The translations under genes and the position numbers were made by a program. From Planctomycetales bacterium (GTDB lineage Bacteria; Planctomycetota; Planctomycetia; Isosphaerales; Isosphaeraceae), in contig DAIDHB010000053.1 of NCBI GenBank assembly GCA_027452145.1, positions 1 to 41,207 on the forward strand: a DNA stretch of 41,207 bases, read 5' to 3'. The notes under the pieces were generated by a model. It did no database searches, was not told the DNA's origin, and was given only the letters and a program-made list of their open reading frames with translations. Of the stretch, positions 12,005 through 20,634 are shown piece after piece; position 1 is the stretch's first letter, and every line of letters begins with the position of its first letter.

Positions 12005-13243
12005 TCAGCCGAGCAGTTCGTCGGCGCGGGGCAGCAGGCTGGCGAAATCCAGCTTGTTGGGACAGGCGGCGCGGGCGGCCTCGAGGTCGGCGCCCTTCCA
12101 GTCGCGGGCCGATCCAGCCATCTCGCCGTAGAGCCGCCGCGCCTCAGCGCGGTAGCCGTGGTGCTCGTGATAGGTGAGCAGCCGGGTGAGGTTCCCCAGC
12201 TCGGCGTCGGTCCCCGCGGCCCGGCTGCACCGGCCGTCGCACGAGGCGCACATCGTCGGCCCGGCCGCGATGCAGGCGTCCCGCAGCCGGAGCATCGCCG
12301 ACTTCGGCATCGGCTGGAACCGTCGAGCCGCGTCGGCGTTCTCGCGGATCTGGTCGGTGTTCCGCATCGACACGCACACCGACGAGAACCGCTCGTCCGT
12401 CCAGATCGCGTGAAGGAGGGCCTGGTACGGGGTGAGGTTCTTCTCCTTGAGCTCCGGCAGCCGCCTGGCGATCTCGTCCAGCTTCATGTTGCCGGCCACC
12501 TGCTTCATCGAGATCAGCCCGATCCCGGCCTTGTGGCAGGCGTCGAGGGCGCGGTTCATCGCGTCCTCCTGGGCGATCCAGGGGTTGTTCTGAAGCATGA
12601 TCACGTCGACAAACCCGCCCTTCACGGCCGCCTGGAGGATCTCCGGCCGCTGCGGGTGGTGCGTCGAGAAGCCGACAAACCTCGCCTTGCCCGACTTGCG
12701 GATCGCCTCGGCGGCCGCCTTGAACTCGGCGCTCGCCGGCCATCTCACCTCCGTCGCGAAGTCGTGGTCGCCCATCGCGTGGATGAAGATCAGGTCGACG
12801 TAGTCGGTCTTGAGCGCCGCGAGCCGCTGGTCGAGCTGCGCGACGAGCTCCCTGGGCGATCGGGGATGGTCCTTGGTGACGAGGAACAGCTCCTTGCGGG
12901 CCTCGGGCACGGCCTGGAGCCATCGCCCGATCGCCGGCTCGGTGCCGTACGACTTGGCCGTGTCGATGTAGCGGACGCCGTTGGCCCAGGCGAACCGAAG
13001 CAGGCGCTCGACGCCCGAGCTCCGCCAGGTGCCGATGTTCAGCATCGTCACCTCGACGCCCGTCTTCCCGAGTTTCCGCTTCGCCAGCGGCGCCGACGCC
13101 GCCGGTTCGCCGCCAGCCTGCTGCCGGGCCGCAACCGGCCGCCCCTCTGCCAGCACGCCGGCCGCGGCCACCGCCCCGACCCCGGCGCCCAGGAAGCCGC
13201 GACGGTCGACCCGCCCGGCCCGTTCCGCATCGTGATCCCGCAT
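12005..13243 (-). CDS. Tat-exported aldo/keto reductase
   Basis: The 412-residue protein begins with a twin-arginine signal (RRGFLG at 14-19, then a hydrophobic Ala/Gly/Val stretch to ~31) and continues as an aldo/keto reductase TIM barrel. The AKR tetrad appears as Asp94 and Tyr99 ('YIDTAKSYG'), Lys124 ('LVTK') and His155 ('IFIHAMGDHD'). The C-terminal ~90 residues add a helical segment with a Cys cluster 'CASCDGRC', found in some AKR-related proteins and possibly binding a metal or Fe-S centre. ATG 13243 is chosen because GAGGAGA lies just upstream and the Tat motif follows directly; the longer frame to 13315 has no such support. An exported NAD(P)H-type oxidoreductase is likely, with unknown substrate. 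Confidence 0.9.
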   Translation of the reverse strand: MRDHDAERAGRVDRRGFLGAGVGAVAAAGVLAEGRPVAARQQAGGEPAASAPLAKRKLGKTGVEVTMLNIGTWRSSGVERLLRFAWANGVRYIDTAKSYGTEPAIGRWLQAVPEARKELFLVTKDHPRSPRELVAQLDQRLAALKTDYVDLIFIHAMGDHDFATEVRWPASAEFKAAAEAIRKSGKARFVGFSTHHPQRPEILQAAVKGGFVDVIMLQNNPWIAQEDAMNRALDACHKAGIGLISMKQVAGNMKLDEIARRLPELKEKNLTPYQALLHAIWTDERFSSVCVSMRNTDQIRENADAARRFQPMPKSAMLRLRDACIAAGPTMCASCDGRCSRAAGTDAELGNLTRLLTYHEHHGYRAEARRLYGEMAGSARDWKGADLEAARAACPNKLDFASLLPRADELLG

Positions 13244-13516
13244 GGGTCTCTCCTCAGGTACGCTGACTCGACATCCGTCGGGCCGACGCGCCGCCCCCGG
13301 CTGCTTGTTCGACAAAAGTGTAACAGCGACTCACGCCAGGCTAATCGACATCGCGGCCCCTGTCGAGCAAGAAGCGTCGGGAGCCGGTCGAACATGCCCC
13401 TCAAACCGCAGCACCGGTACGGTTTCCGGGTTCCTACCTGTACGTCTCGGCACGAGTTGTGCGGTCGAAGTCGGCTTGCGCCGCCCCATTACGATTGCTC
13501 ATGAGGGCAAGCTCCC

Positions 13517-13945
13517 ATGGTTGACAAACTCCTTGACCCGAAGCGTGAGGGGCCCGAGCACAGGCATCCCGAGCCCCATCAGCAAGATCTCAACCCCGAC
13601 GCGGCCGCCGGCCGGGATCTCGACTCGACCAGCCCGCATTCGAAGAGGGAAAAGCCACGAACGGCCTACGACGAGAAGGAGGCTCATCGGCAACTCGTGG
13701 ACTGGACCGACGATGACCTCAAGCAGGTCCCGCTCTTGCCGGCCGGCGCGCGGCTGGAGCAGGGCGCGACCTATGTGGACCTCCGCGACCCCGCGCGGCG
13801 GGAGTTCACCGCGACGGGCGACATGCAGGTGCCAATCGATGGATTGTACGTACCCAGGAGCGAGGTCGACTTCCGCACCTGGAACCGACTGCTGGGCAAC
13901 CGCACGCCCGAGCGCCCGACTGTCGTCGGCACGCCGGCGGGCTGA
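13517..13945 (+). CDS. conserved hypothetical protein
   Basis: The 142-residue hydrophilic protein has a disordered, charged first half rich in Pro, His, Asp and Glu. A compact second half contains 'DDDLKQVPLLPAGARLEQG', 'TYVDLRDPARREF' and 'YVPRSEVDFRTWNRLLG'. This second half looks like a small conserved family that I recall from several bacterial phyla but whose function I do not know. There is no signal peptide or membrane segment. ATG 13517 has GAGGG about 9 bases upstream. It is divergent from the aldo/keto reductase, sharing a ~270-bp upstream region, and precedes the LEPR-XLL-like gene by ~120 bp. Confidence 0.7.
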   Translation: MVDKLLDPKREGPEHRHPEPHQQDLNPDAAAGRDLDSTSPHSKREKPRTAYDEKEAHRQLVDWTDDDLKQVPLLPAGARLEQGATYVDLRDPARREFTATGDMQVPIDGLYVPRSEVDFRTWNRLLGNRTPERPTVVGTPAG

Positions 13946-14068
13946 ATTCCCATCATCTCCCCACGCGGATCGGCCGATGTATCCCCTGGGCTTGAACCGG
14001 TCGGACCTTGCCAGTCCCGTTCGGCCGGCGGCCTTCCGCGAGCCTTCGAAGCCAGGGGAACATCATTC

Positions 14069-14791
14069 ATGCCACGCCGTCCGATGAAGGCGTTCCATCC
14101 TGACGTGGAACACTTCGAGGCCAGGCAGTTGCTCAGCGCCGGCCTTGCCGGGACGACCGGGCGGGCGGATGCGCACGCGGCCGCGGCGGCAATCGGCAAC
14201 GCCCATGCGGCGACGAGGCCGCTGGCCAGGCAGTTCCTGGCCTATCGCATCACGAATCCCACCTACCGCCTGGTGCACCTGAAGCCGCCGTTCCAGCACG
14301 TCCTGGTGCAGAAGATCCAGCCGGTCCCCGGCCGGGTGTACAACATCCTGTTCGTCGCCGTGCAGAACAACACAGCGCAGACTTTCACGGCGGCCAGCGG
14401 ATTCAAGGTCCGCCTCCCCGGCTTCACCGGAACTCGTCGCGTGGTTGGTAACGCCTTCCCCGTGCTGACGGGCAACCAGACCTGGGCGCCGAAGCAGTGG
14501 ATCGTATTCTACGCCCTGAGCAAGAAGTACTACCCGCTATCGCCCCAGGCCGCCGCGGGCTTCCAGCTCGACACCGCCGGGCGGTCCTCGACGCTCATCC
14601 CCGGGCCGTCGGGCATCTTCCTGCGGCTCAAGTACGATCCCGCCACATTCGGCCGCACGCTCGACTGGATCGTCGCCTACGGCCAGGGCGCGCAGCAGGG
14701 CGCCGGCTCGGCGCTGGGGCTGCCCGATACGGCGATCAACACCCTGGTCGCCGCCTCGACCAACCGCCAGGACTTCGCCGGGCACTTCTGA
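14069..14791 (+). CDS. exported protein with LEPR-XLL-like N-terminus, unknown function
   Basis: This 240-residue protein starts 'MPRRPMKAFHPDVEHFEARQLLS', shown here only to mark the tag V-E-x-x-E-x-R-x-L-L-S followed by an Ala-rich region. The tag is the planctomycete surface-export signature also seen at 4505. The remaining ~190 residues form one probable beta-rich domain with 'PTYRLVHLKPPFQHVLVQ', 'NILFVAVQNNTAQTF' and 'QWIVFYALSKKYYPL', containing no Cys and no catalytic motif I recognise. AGGGGAA lies about 9 bases before ATG 14069. It converges on the outer-membrane-factor gene ending at 14871. A cell-envelope or matrix role is inferred only from the tag. Confidence 0.75.
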   Translation: MPRRPMKAFHPDVEHFEARQLLSAGLAGTTGRADAHAAAAAIGNAHAATRPLARQFLAYRITNPTYRLVHLKPPFQHVLVQKIQPVPGRVYNILFVAVQNNTAQTFTAASGFKVRLPGFTGTRRVVGNAFPVLTGNQTWAPKQWIVFYALSKKYYPLSPQAAAGFQLDTAGRSSTLIPGPSGIFLRLKYDPATFGRTLDWIVAYGQGAQQGAGSALGLPDTAINTLVAASTNRQDFAGHF

Positions 14792-14870
14792 TCCGGCCGA
14801 CAAGCGGGGATTGATCCGCGCCGGGGCCTCTGGTGCGGGTTGGTCCTCGTTCGAGGGCCGCGCTGAATGC

Positions 14871-16811
14871 TCAACGGGTCGCAGGCGGCGGGCCGTGGCC
14901 GACGGGCGGCAGGAACCTGGGCCGTCTCAGCTCGATCGGCGGGACCTCGCCGACCGGCATGCGGACCGCGATGTCCTGGGCCGGGTAGCCCAGCGCGTGA
15001 TACAGGTCGAACTGCGCGATGTTGTACTCGGCGACCGTGGTGAAGTACTCGTCGAAGGACCGGTTGAGGAGCTGGAGCGAGTAGACCGCCTCCTGGGGGC
15101 GGCTGATCGTGTGCAGGACGTTCGCGAAGCGGCTGGTCTCCCCCAGGCCCTCATAGTTGCCGTTGAGGTTGATGATGCCGGTGCGCATGGCCCGATCGGC
15201 CTGGATCACGCGGACGGCGGCCGACTGGAGCCGCGCGTGGGCGCGCATCACGTCCGCCGCCACCATGTCCTGCGCCCGGAACAGCGCAACGGTCGCCCGC
15301 GACTGCTCGCCGCGCTGACGCTTGATCATCGCCAGGTTGCCGAAGCCCAGGTTCTCGAGCTGCCAGACGAGCTGGACGCTGACATCCTCGCGGCCGGTCC
15401 ACTGGCTCAGGCTGCTGTTGGGCCCCAGGCCGAAGATCCCGGCCTGGATCAACATGCCGCCGGGACTCTGATAGCCGTTGAGCGCGATTCCTGGCAGCAC
15501 GGGCCGCATCTTCTCGCGGCGGATGGCCGCCGTCGCCGCCTCGACCATGGCCCGGCGCGAGGCGATCTCCGGCCGGTTGGTCATCGCGATCGGCATCAGG
15601 TCGTCCAGGGTGCGTCCGGGCTCGATCAGCGTGATCTGGAGGTGATCCGGCTCGAGCGGTGCGACCACGGCGCGGGGGTCGAGGCGGAGGAGCTGGGTGA
15701 GATTCGCGCTATTGACCCGCCACTGCTGCCGCGCCAGCACGGCCCGCTGCTCGAGGTCGGCCACGAAGTTCCGGGCCCGCTCGACCTCGAACTCGGGGAT
15801 CAGGTCGCGGCTCATCGCGGCGAGCTTCTCGATCAGGACGTGCCCCTGCTCGACGCAGTAGAGCGTGCCGGCGTACATCCCGCGGTACTGGTGCAGGCGG
15901 AAATAGGCCTCGGCGGTCTGGAGGACGGCGTCATTCTTCGACGCCTGGACGTCCCAGTGCCGGGCGTTGAGGTTCTGCCTCGCCACCAGAGGCTGGAACA
16001 GGGCGTCGGATGAGTTGATGAAGCCCCACAGCCCGACACCCGCGTAGAAGAAATTGACGCTGGGCGCCGTCATGATGCCCTTGTTGAAGTCGGGTCCGCC
16101 GCCGTCGTGGCGCAGGTAGTCGGCCGCCACGTTGAGCATCGGGACGAACAGGAGGCGCGCCTGCGTCAGGTCGGCCTCGGCGACCCAGACGCTCGCCTGG
16201 GCCGCCGCGACGATCAGCGGGCGCGCGTCGGCCAGCCGTAGCGCGGTCGCCAGGTTGATCGGGAACCGCAGGTCGGTCGGCTCCAGCGGGGCCGGCCTGA
16301 CGTTGGGGTAGACCGCCAGAGGCGAGGAACGCCGGGGCGTCCGGGGCCCTTCGATATCCGGCGATCGCGTGCCGGGCGTCCCCGGCTGGGAGGAGCGGGG
16401 CACACCCCGTCCCTCCTGAGCCCGGCCGGTACGGAGACCGGCGGGCGACTCCGCGGGAACGGGCGAGGAAACGCCTCGGGCAATCCGGGGGACCGTGTTT
16501 GGCGGAGGGATCGACGGCCTCGGCTCGGCCGTCGGCGCCATCGCGGCCGGTGCGGGCCTGTCAGGCGAGGGCGTGCGCGCGGGCAACCTGTCGCGGCCGG
16601 TCTGCTTGAGGAAGCGCTGGATGGCGGGCGAGACCGTCGAGGGCAGTTCGGCCGCCGGCTGGCCCGCGGCCGGTGGGGCGGCCGGCGACTGGCCGAGCGT
16701 CGGGGGTGGTTCGGGCACGGACGGCGACTGGGCGCCGCACCGGGCGGGCCAGGCCCACGCGAGCGCCGAGGCGACGATCAGTGCGAGTGTCCCGGCCGAC
16801 CGTCCCCTCAT
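14871..16811 (-). CDS. TolC-like outer-membrane factor 1 of the RND efflux cluster
   Basis: At 646 residues this belongs to the outer-membrane efflux protein (OEP/TolC) type. A signal peptide (residues 1-~28, ending near 'CGAQ') is followed by a Pro/Ser/Arg-rich linker of ~140 residues. Two OEP-like helical-barrel repeats follow, with the typical 'INLATALRLADARPLIVAA', 'VLQTAEAYFRLHQYRG' and 'NRPEIASRRAMVEAA' segments. The C-terminus ends 'FLPPVGHGPPPATR'. ATG 16811 is preferred over GTG 16829 because the signal peptide starts there and GGGGGA lies upstream. It is the last gene of the minus-strand efflux run and a close paralog of the next gene, differing chiefly in the long linker. It should form the trimeric exit duct for one of the pumps. 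Confidence 0.9.
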   Translation of the reverse strand: MRGRSAGTLALIVASALAWAWPARCGAQSPSVPEPPPTLGQSPAAPPAAGQPAAELPSTVSPAIQRFLKQTGRDRLPARTPSPDRPAPAAMAPTAEPRPSIPPPNTVPRIARGVSSPVPAESPAGLRTGRAQEGRGVPRSSQPGTPGTRSPDIEGPRTPRRSSPLAVYPNVRPAPLEPTDLRFPINLATALRLADARPLIVAAAQASVWVAEADLTQARLLFVPMLNVAADYLRHDGGGPDFNKGIMTAPSVNFFYAGVGLWGFINSSDALFQPLVARQNLNARHWDVQASKNDAVLQTAEAYFRLHQYRGMYAGTLYCVEQGHVLIEKLAAMSRDLIPEFEVERARNFVADLEQRAVLARQQWRVNSANLTQLLRLDPRAVVAPLEPDHLQITLIEPGRTLDDLMPIAMTNRPEIASRRAMVEAATAAIRREKMRPVLPGIALNGYQSPGGMLIQAGIFGLGPNSSLSQWTGREDVSVQLVWQLENLGFGNLAMIKRQRGEQSRATVALFRAQDMVAADVMRAHARLQSAAVRVIQADRAMRTGIINLNGNYEGLGETSRFANVLHTISRPQEAVYSLQLLNRSFDEYFTTVAEYNIAQFDLYHALGYPAQDIAVRMPVGEVPPIELRRPRFLPPVGHGPPPATR

Positions 16812-16956
16812 GCGTACGTCATCCCCCACTCCTGACGCGCGGCCGACGGGCGGCGCGACCTGTCTCCCCGGCGGGACCGCTCAGGACCTCGTCCGGCCGC
16901 AGGGCCTCCGGCGCGGCGGCCCGGCATCACGACTGTTTTCCGCGGTCCTCCGGCGC

Positions 16957-18639
16957 TCAACGGGTCGCCGGGGGCGGTCCGTGGCCGACCGGCGGGAGGA
17001 ACTTCGGACGGGTCAGGTCCACCGGCTGCTCCTGGCCGGCCGGATGCTTGACTGCGATCTCACTCGCCGGGTATCCGAGGGCGTGATACAGGTCGAACTG
17101 CGCGAGGTTGTACTCGGCTACCGTCGCGTAATACTCCTCGAACGCCACCCGCACGAGCTGGAGCGAGTAGACCGCCTCCTGCGGCCGGGTGATCAGCACC
17201 AGCACGTTGGCGAACCGGCTGATCTGCTTCAGGCCCTCCATGCTGCCGTTGAAGGCGATGATGCCCGTGCGGAGCGAGCGATCCGCCTGGACCACGCGGA
17301 TCGCGGCCGACTGGACGCGGGCGAGGGCGCGTGTCACGTCGGCGGCGGCGGCGTCCTGGGCGTTGAACAGCTCGATCATGGCCTGCGACTCGCGGCCTCG
17401 CTGCCGCTTGATCATCGCCAGGTTGCCGATCCCGAGGCTGCTGAGCTGCCAGACCGGCTGGATGCTGATGTCGTCGCGCCCAACCCACTGGTTCATCCGG
17501 TTATTCGGGCCGAAGCCGAAGATCCCCGCCTGGAACATCTCGAGGGGCGTCTGGAAGCCGTTGAGCGCGACGTTGGGCAGGAAGGGCCGCATCTTCTCGC
17601 GGCGGATCGCTGCCGTCGCCGCCTGCACCATCGCCTGTCGCGAGGCGATCTCGGGCCGGTTGGTCAGCGCGACCGGCATCAGGTCGTCCAGCGTGCGCCC
17701 GGGGTCGACGAGCGTGATCTGGAGGTGGTCCGGCTCGAGCGGTTCTAGCACGGCGCGCGGGTCGAGCCGCAGCACCCGCGTGAGGTTGGCGCTCTGCACC
17801 CGCCACTCCTGGCGGTCCATGACAGCGCGCTGCTCGATGTCGGCGACCATGTTCCGCGCCCGCTCGACCTCGAACTCGGGCACAAGGTCGCGGCTCAGGG
17901 CGGCGATCCGCTCGACCAGGTCGTGCCCCCGCTCGACGCAGTAGAGCGTGCCGGCGTAAGTCCCCCGGTACTGGTGCACGCGGAAATACGCCTCGGCCGT
18001 CATCAACAGAGCATCGTTCTTCGATGCCTGGACGTCCCAGTGCCGGGCGTTGAGGTTTTGCCGCGCGATTAGCGGCTCGAAGACGGCGTCGGTCGTGTAG
18101 ATGATCCCGAGCGGCGCGCCGGTGAGGCCGACGCCGCCGTAGAAGAAGTTCGTGCTGACGGCCGTCATGATGCCCTTGTTAAAGTCGGGTCCGCCGCCGT
18201 CGTGCCGGATGTAGTCAGCACCGATGTTCAGAGTCGGCACCCACAGCACACGGGCCTGCGCCAGGTCGGCCTCGGCGACCCAGACGCTCGCCTGGGCCGC
18301 CGCCACGACGAGCGGACGCGCATCGGAAAGCCGCAGCGCGGCCGGCAGGTTGATCGGGAATCGCACGTCCCCCGGCTCCGTCGGCGCCCTCGTGTCCGGG
18401 CTGCGAAACAGGGGACTTTGGCTCGGCGGCGGGATTCCCTCGGCCGGCGTCGGCGCCGACGCCGGATACCGGGGACCGCTTCCCCCGCCACTCGCCTGCG
18501 GGAGTGCCGGAGCTGGCGACGGCATCGGAGCTGCCGCTGGCCTCGGTGGTCCCGGGGTCTGGGCCGCACACGGCAAGGCCGACGCCCCCGCGAGGAACCA
18601 GCACGCCAAGAACAGCCAGGTCCAGGCGCATCGTCCCAT
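16957..18639 (-). CDS. TolC-like outer-membrane factor 2 of the RND efflux cluster
   Basis: The 560-residue OEP/TolC paralog has a signal peptide (1-~27, 'CAAQ'), a Pro-rich linker of ~65 residues and the same two helical-barrel repeats as its neighbour: 'INLPAALRLSDARPLVVAA', 'LLMTAEAYFRVHQYRG', 'NRPEIASRQAMVQAA'. It ends in the same 'FLPPVGHGPPPATR'. The GAGGGG site 7 bases before ATG 18639 supports the start. It is separated from the other factor by only ~145 bp, so a tandem duplication is the simplest origin. The two copies may serve the two permeases or be interchangeable. It lies downstream of the TPR gene. Confidence 0.9.
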   Translation of the reverse strand: MGRCAWTWLFLACWFLAGASALPCAAQTPGPPRPAAAPMPSPAPALPQASGGGSGPRYPASAPTPAEGIPPPSQSPLFRSPDTRAPTEPGDVRFPINLPAALRLSDARPLVVAAAQASVWVAEADLAQARVLWVPTLNIGADYIRHDGGGPDFNKGIMTAVSTNFFYGGVGLTGAPLGIIYTTDAVFEPLIARQNLNARHWDVQASKNDALLMTAEAYFRVHQYRGTYAGTLYCVERGHDLVERIAALSRDLVPEFEVERARNMVADIEQRAVMDRQEWRVQSANLTRVLRLDPRAVLEPLEPDHLQITLVDPGRTLDDLMPVALTNRPEIASRQAMVQAATAAIRREKMRPFLPNVALNGFQTPLEMFQAGIFGFGPNNRMNQWVGRDDISIQPVWQLSSLGIGNLAMIKRQRGRESQAMIELFNAQDAAAADVTRALARVQSAAIRVVQADRSLRTGIIAFNGSMEGLKQISRFANVLVLITRPQEAVYSLQLVRVAFEEYYATVAEYNLAQFDLYHALGYPASEIAVKHPAGQEQPVDLTRPKFLPPVGHGPPPATR

Positions 18640-18813
18640 CGATCAACCCCTCAGTGCATGGGCAAGCCCGTTCCGATCGCGCCGAAGAACGATCCGGCGG
18701 GGGCGGACCTGATGGTTTATCGGACGAGAGGAGTTGTTCGGTTAACGGCAACCTTGCGGGCCGCCGGGAATTTGCAAGCCGCGGCATCAGGAGACCGAAC
18801 TCTTGAGCCGGCT

Positions 18814-20532
18814 TCAGGGCTGCGTCGTCGTGGTGGTGTCGGGCTTGATCGTGGCCTCGGCAACCTGGAGCTGTTGCCGCCACTTCTGCGCCTTCTCGTC
18901 CTCGCCGCGGCTCTCATACAGCCGCACGAGACGTTCCAGGGCGCGGGTGATATGGGGCCTGTCCGGCGCCGGGATCTTTTCCTCCCGCTGCTTCATGCCC
19001 TCATATCCGCCGTTGAGATAGGGCTCGGCCTCGTCGTATTTCTTCTGATCCAGGAGTGCCTGGCCGAGCATGGATTCGGTGTCGAAGGTGACCCAGTCGT
19101 CGGGCTGGTTCTTGCGGCGGATCATGAGGGCCTCGCGCAGCCGGGCCTCGGCGTCGGCGGCCCGATGTTCCATCAGCAGCGTGGCCCCGCGGGCGGCCAG
19201 GGCGGCGGCATGGGTGGGGGAATTCGGGTTCTGCTGGAACAGGCGGCCGGCCTCGACGGTCTTGCCCGCGACCCGGTACACCACGGCGAGCTGGTTGCGG
19301 CACGAGGCGGTCTCGGGATTGGTCGGGCCCTGGGTGGCCTCGCGGAGCGACAGCGCCCGCTCGTATTCCTGGACCGCCCGCGCGGGATCGCCGATGTTCA
19401 GGTAGCCGATCCCCAGCAGCTCGCGGACCGAGGCCTCGCCCAGGGGGCGGTCGGTGAACGCGCCGGTGACCTGAGAATCGGTCGCGTCCAGCGCCTGGCG
19501 CAGGGACACGTCCTTCCCCTCGCCGCCGGCCCAGAACACCGCCGAGAGCGACCCGCCCCCCGGCTTCCCGGCCGAGAGCAGCGTCCTCTGCAGGAAATCG
19601 AGGACCGCCTTCTTCTCCTCCTCGGTGTCGCGCGCCTTCTTCTCGGCGTCCTTCGACTGGCGGAGCTCCTTCACCGCAGCCAGCCAGGCGCTCTGCGCCT
19701 CCAGCATCTTCCCCGCGCCCGAGTTCCTGTCGTTCGAGGTCGAGTTCTTCCTCGAGCCGGTTTCCTTGCCCGTGCTCGAGTCCTTGCTCGATCCCGACTC
19801 GCCCGAGCCGCCGCCCGATCCCGAGTCCTTGCTCGAGCCGGAACCGCCCCCTCCGCCGGAGTCGGAGCTCGAGCCCTGGCCCGATTTCGACTTGTCCGAC
19901 CCGAAGAGGGCCGAGTATCCCCAGGCCCCGACGACCCCGCAGACCAGCGCCACCGCGCCGGCCAGCAGCAGGGTCTTCATGAGGGACGGCCCCTGGGCCG
20001 TCCGGCCCTTTCGTTCGTCGCCGCGGTCGTGAGACCCCTTCTTCTCGTCGCGATGATCGTCGGCCATGCCACGCTCCCCCTTGCGCTCGCCCTTCGGGCC
20101 GGGGCGAGAGCTGGATTCGCGTCCTCCTTGATCCGATGCCCCCTCGCGGCCGTTACGGCGTCTCTCTGTCTCGCCTCGATCGCCCTCGCCGGATCGACCC
20201 GCCCTCGACGGGTCCGCCTCGACGGGCACCATTACGAAACTGGGGCTGAAGGGCTGACTCGGCTCGCGGATCCGACTGGTCTGGACGACCATGTTCCGAT
20301 CGGGCTGGCTCGACCAGTCCGATTCGACCGCCGGCCCCTTCGAGATCAAGGGGGCGTCGGTCCCGATGACCTGCGGCCCCTCGGATGCTTCGGGTCCGGC
20401 CGCGCGGGCCAGGTCCGATCCTTGCCGCATGTCGTCGCCGCGCGGTCGCTCCGACCCCTCGGGCCGGTCGTGCTCTCGCGGAGGGTCGGACGCCTGCTGT
20501 CGTTCGTCTTGCTGCGGATCGTGCGATTCCAT
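18814..20532 (-). CDS. membrane-anchored TPR protein in the efflux cluster
   Basis: With the chosen start the protein has 572 residues. It has a long charged, low-complexity N-terminal region (1-~184), one membrane helix (~188-207, 'LLAGAVALVCGVVGAWGY'), a Ser/Gly/Lys linker (~210-275) and a helical C-terminal half with degenerate TPRs, such as 'AVQEYERALSLREATQGP' and 'LLDQKKYDEAEPYLNGGYEG'. These TPRs resemble those at the C-terminus of planctomycete Ser/Thr kinases, but no kinase domain is present. Start choice is uncertain. ATG 20532 has GGGGGA 7 bases upstream; ATG 20538 and TTG 20556 are in frame; ATG 20067 also has a good GGGAG site and would remove most of the low-complexity part. A periplasmic scaffold role is inferred from position between adaptor and outer-membrane genes. 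Confidence 0.8.
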   Translation of the reverse strand: MESHDPQQDERQQASDPPREHDRPEGSERPRGDDMRQGSDLARAAGPEASEGPQVIGTDAPLISKGPAVESDWSSQPDRNMVVQTSRIREPSQPFSPSFVMVPVEADPSRAGRSGEGDRGETERRRNGREGASDQGGRESSSRPGPKGERKGERGMADDHRDEKKGSHDRGDERKGRTAQGPSLMKTLLLAGAVALVCGVVGAWGYSALFGSDKSKSGQGSSSDSGGGGGSGSSKDSGSGGGSGESGSSKDSSTGKETGSRKNSTSNDRNSGAGKMLEAQSAWLAAVKELRQSKDAEKKARDTEEEKKAVLDFLQRTLLSAGKPGGGSLSAVFWAGGEGKDVSLRQALDATDSQVTGAFTDRPLGEASVRELLGIGYLNIGDPARAVQEYERALSLREATQGPTNPETASCRNQLAVVYRVAGKTVEAGRLFQQNPNSPTHAAALAARGATLLMEHRAADAEARLREALMIRRKNQPDDWVTFDTESMLGQALLDQKKYDEAEPYLNGGYEGMKQREEKIPAPDRPHITRALERLVRLYESRGEDEKAQKWRQQLQVAEATIKPDTTTTTQP

Positions 20533-20634
20533 GGACATGTCCCCCGACCGTGCCAAAACAGCTTGTCCTGTGCCAATCTCGAACCAGGAAAGGAGGGCGG
20601 ACCGCCCGGCCGGCCGCCCGCGACCGGCGGTCGC

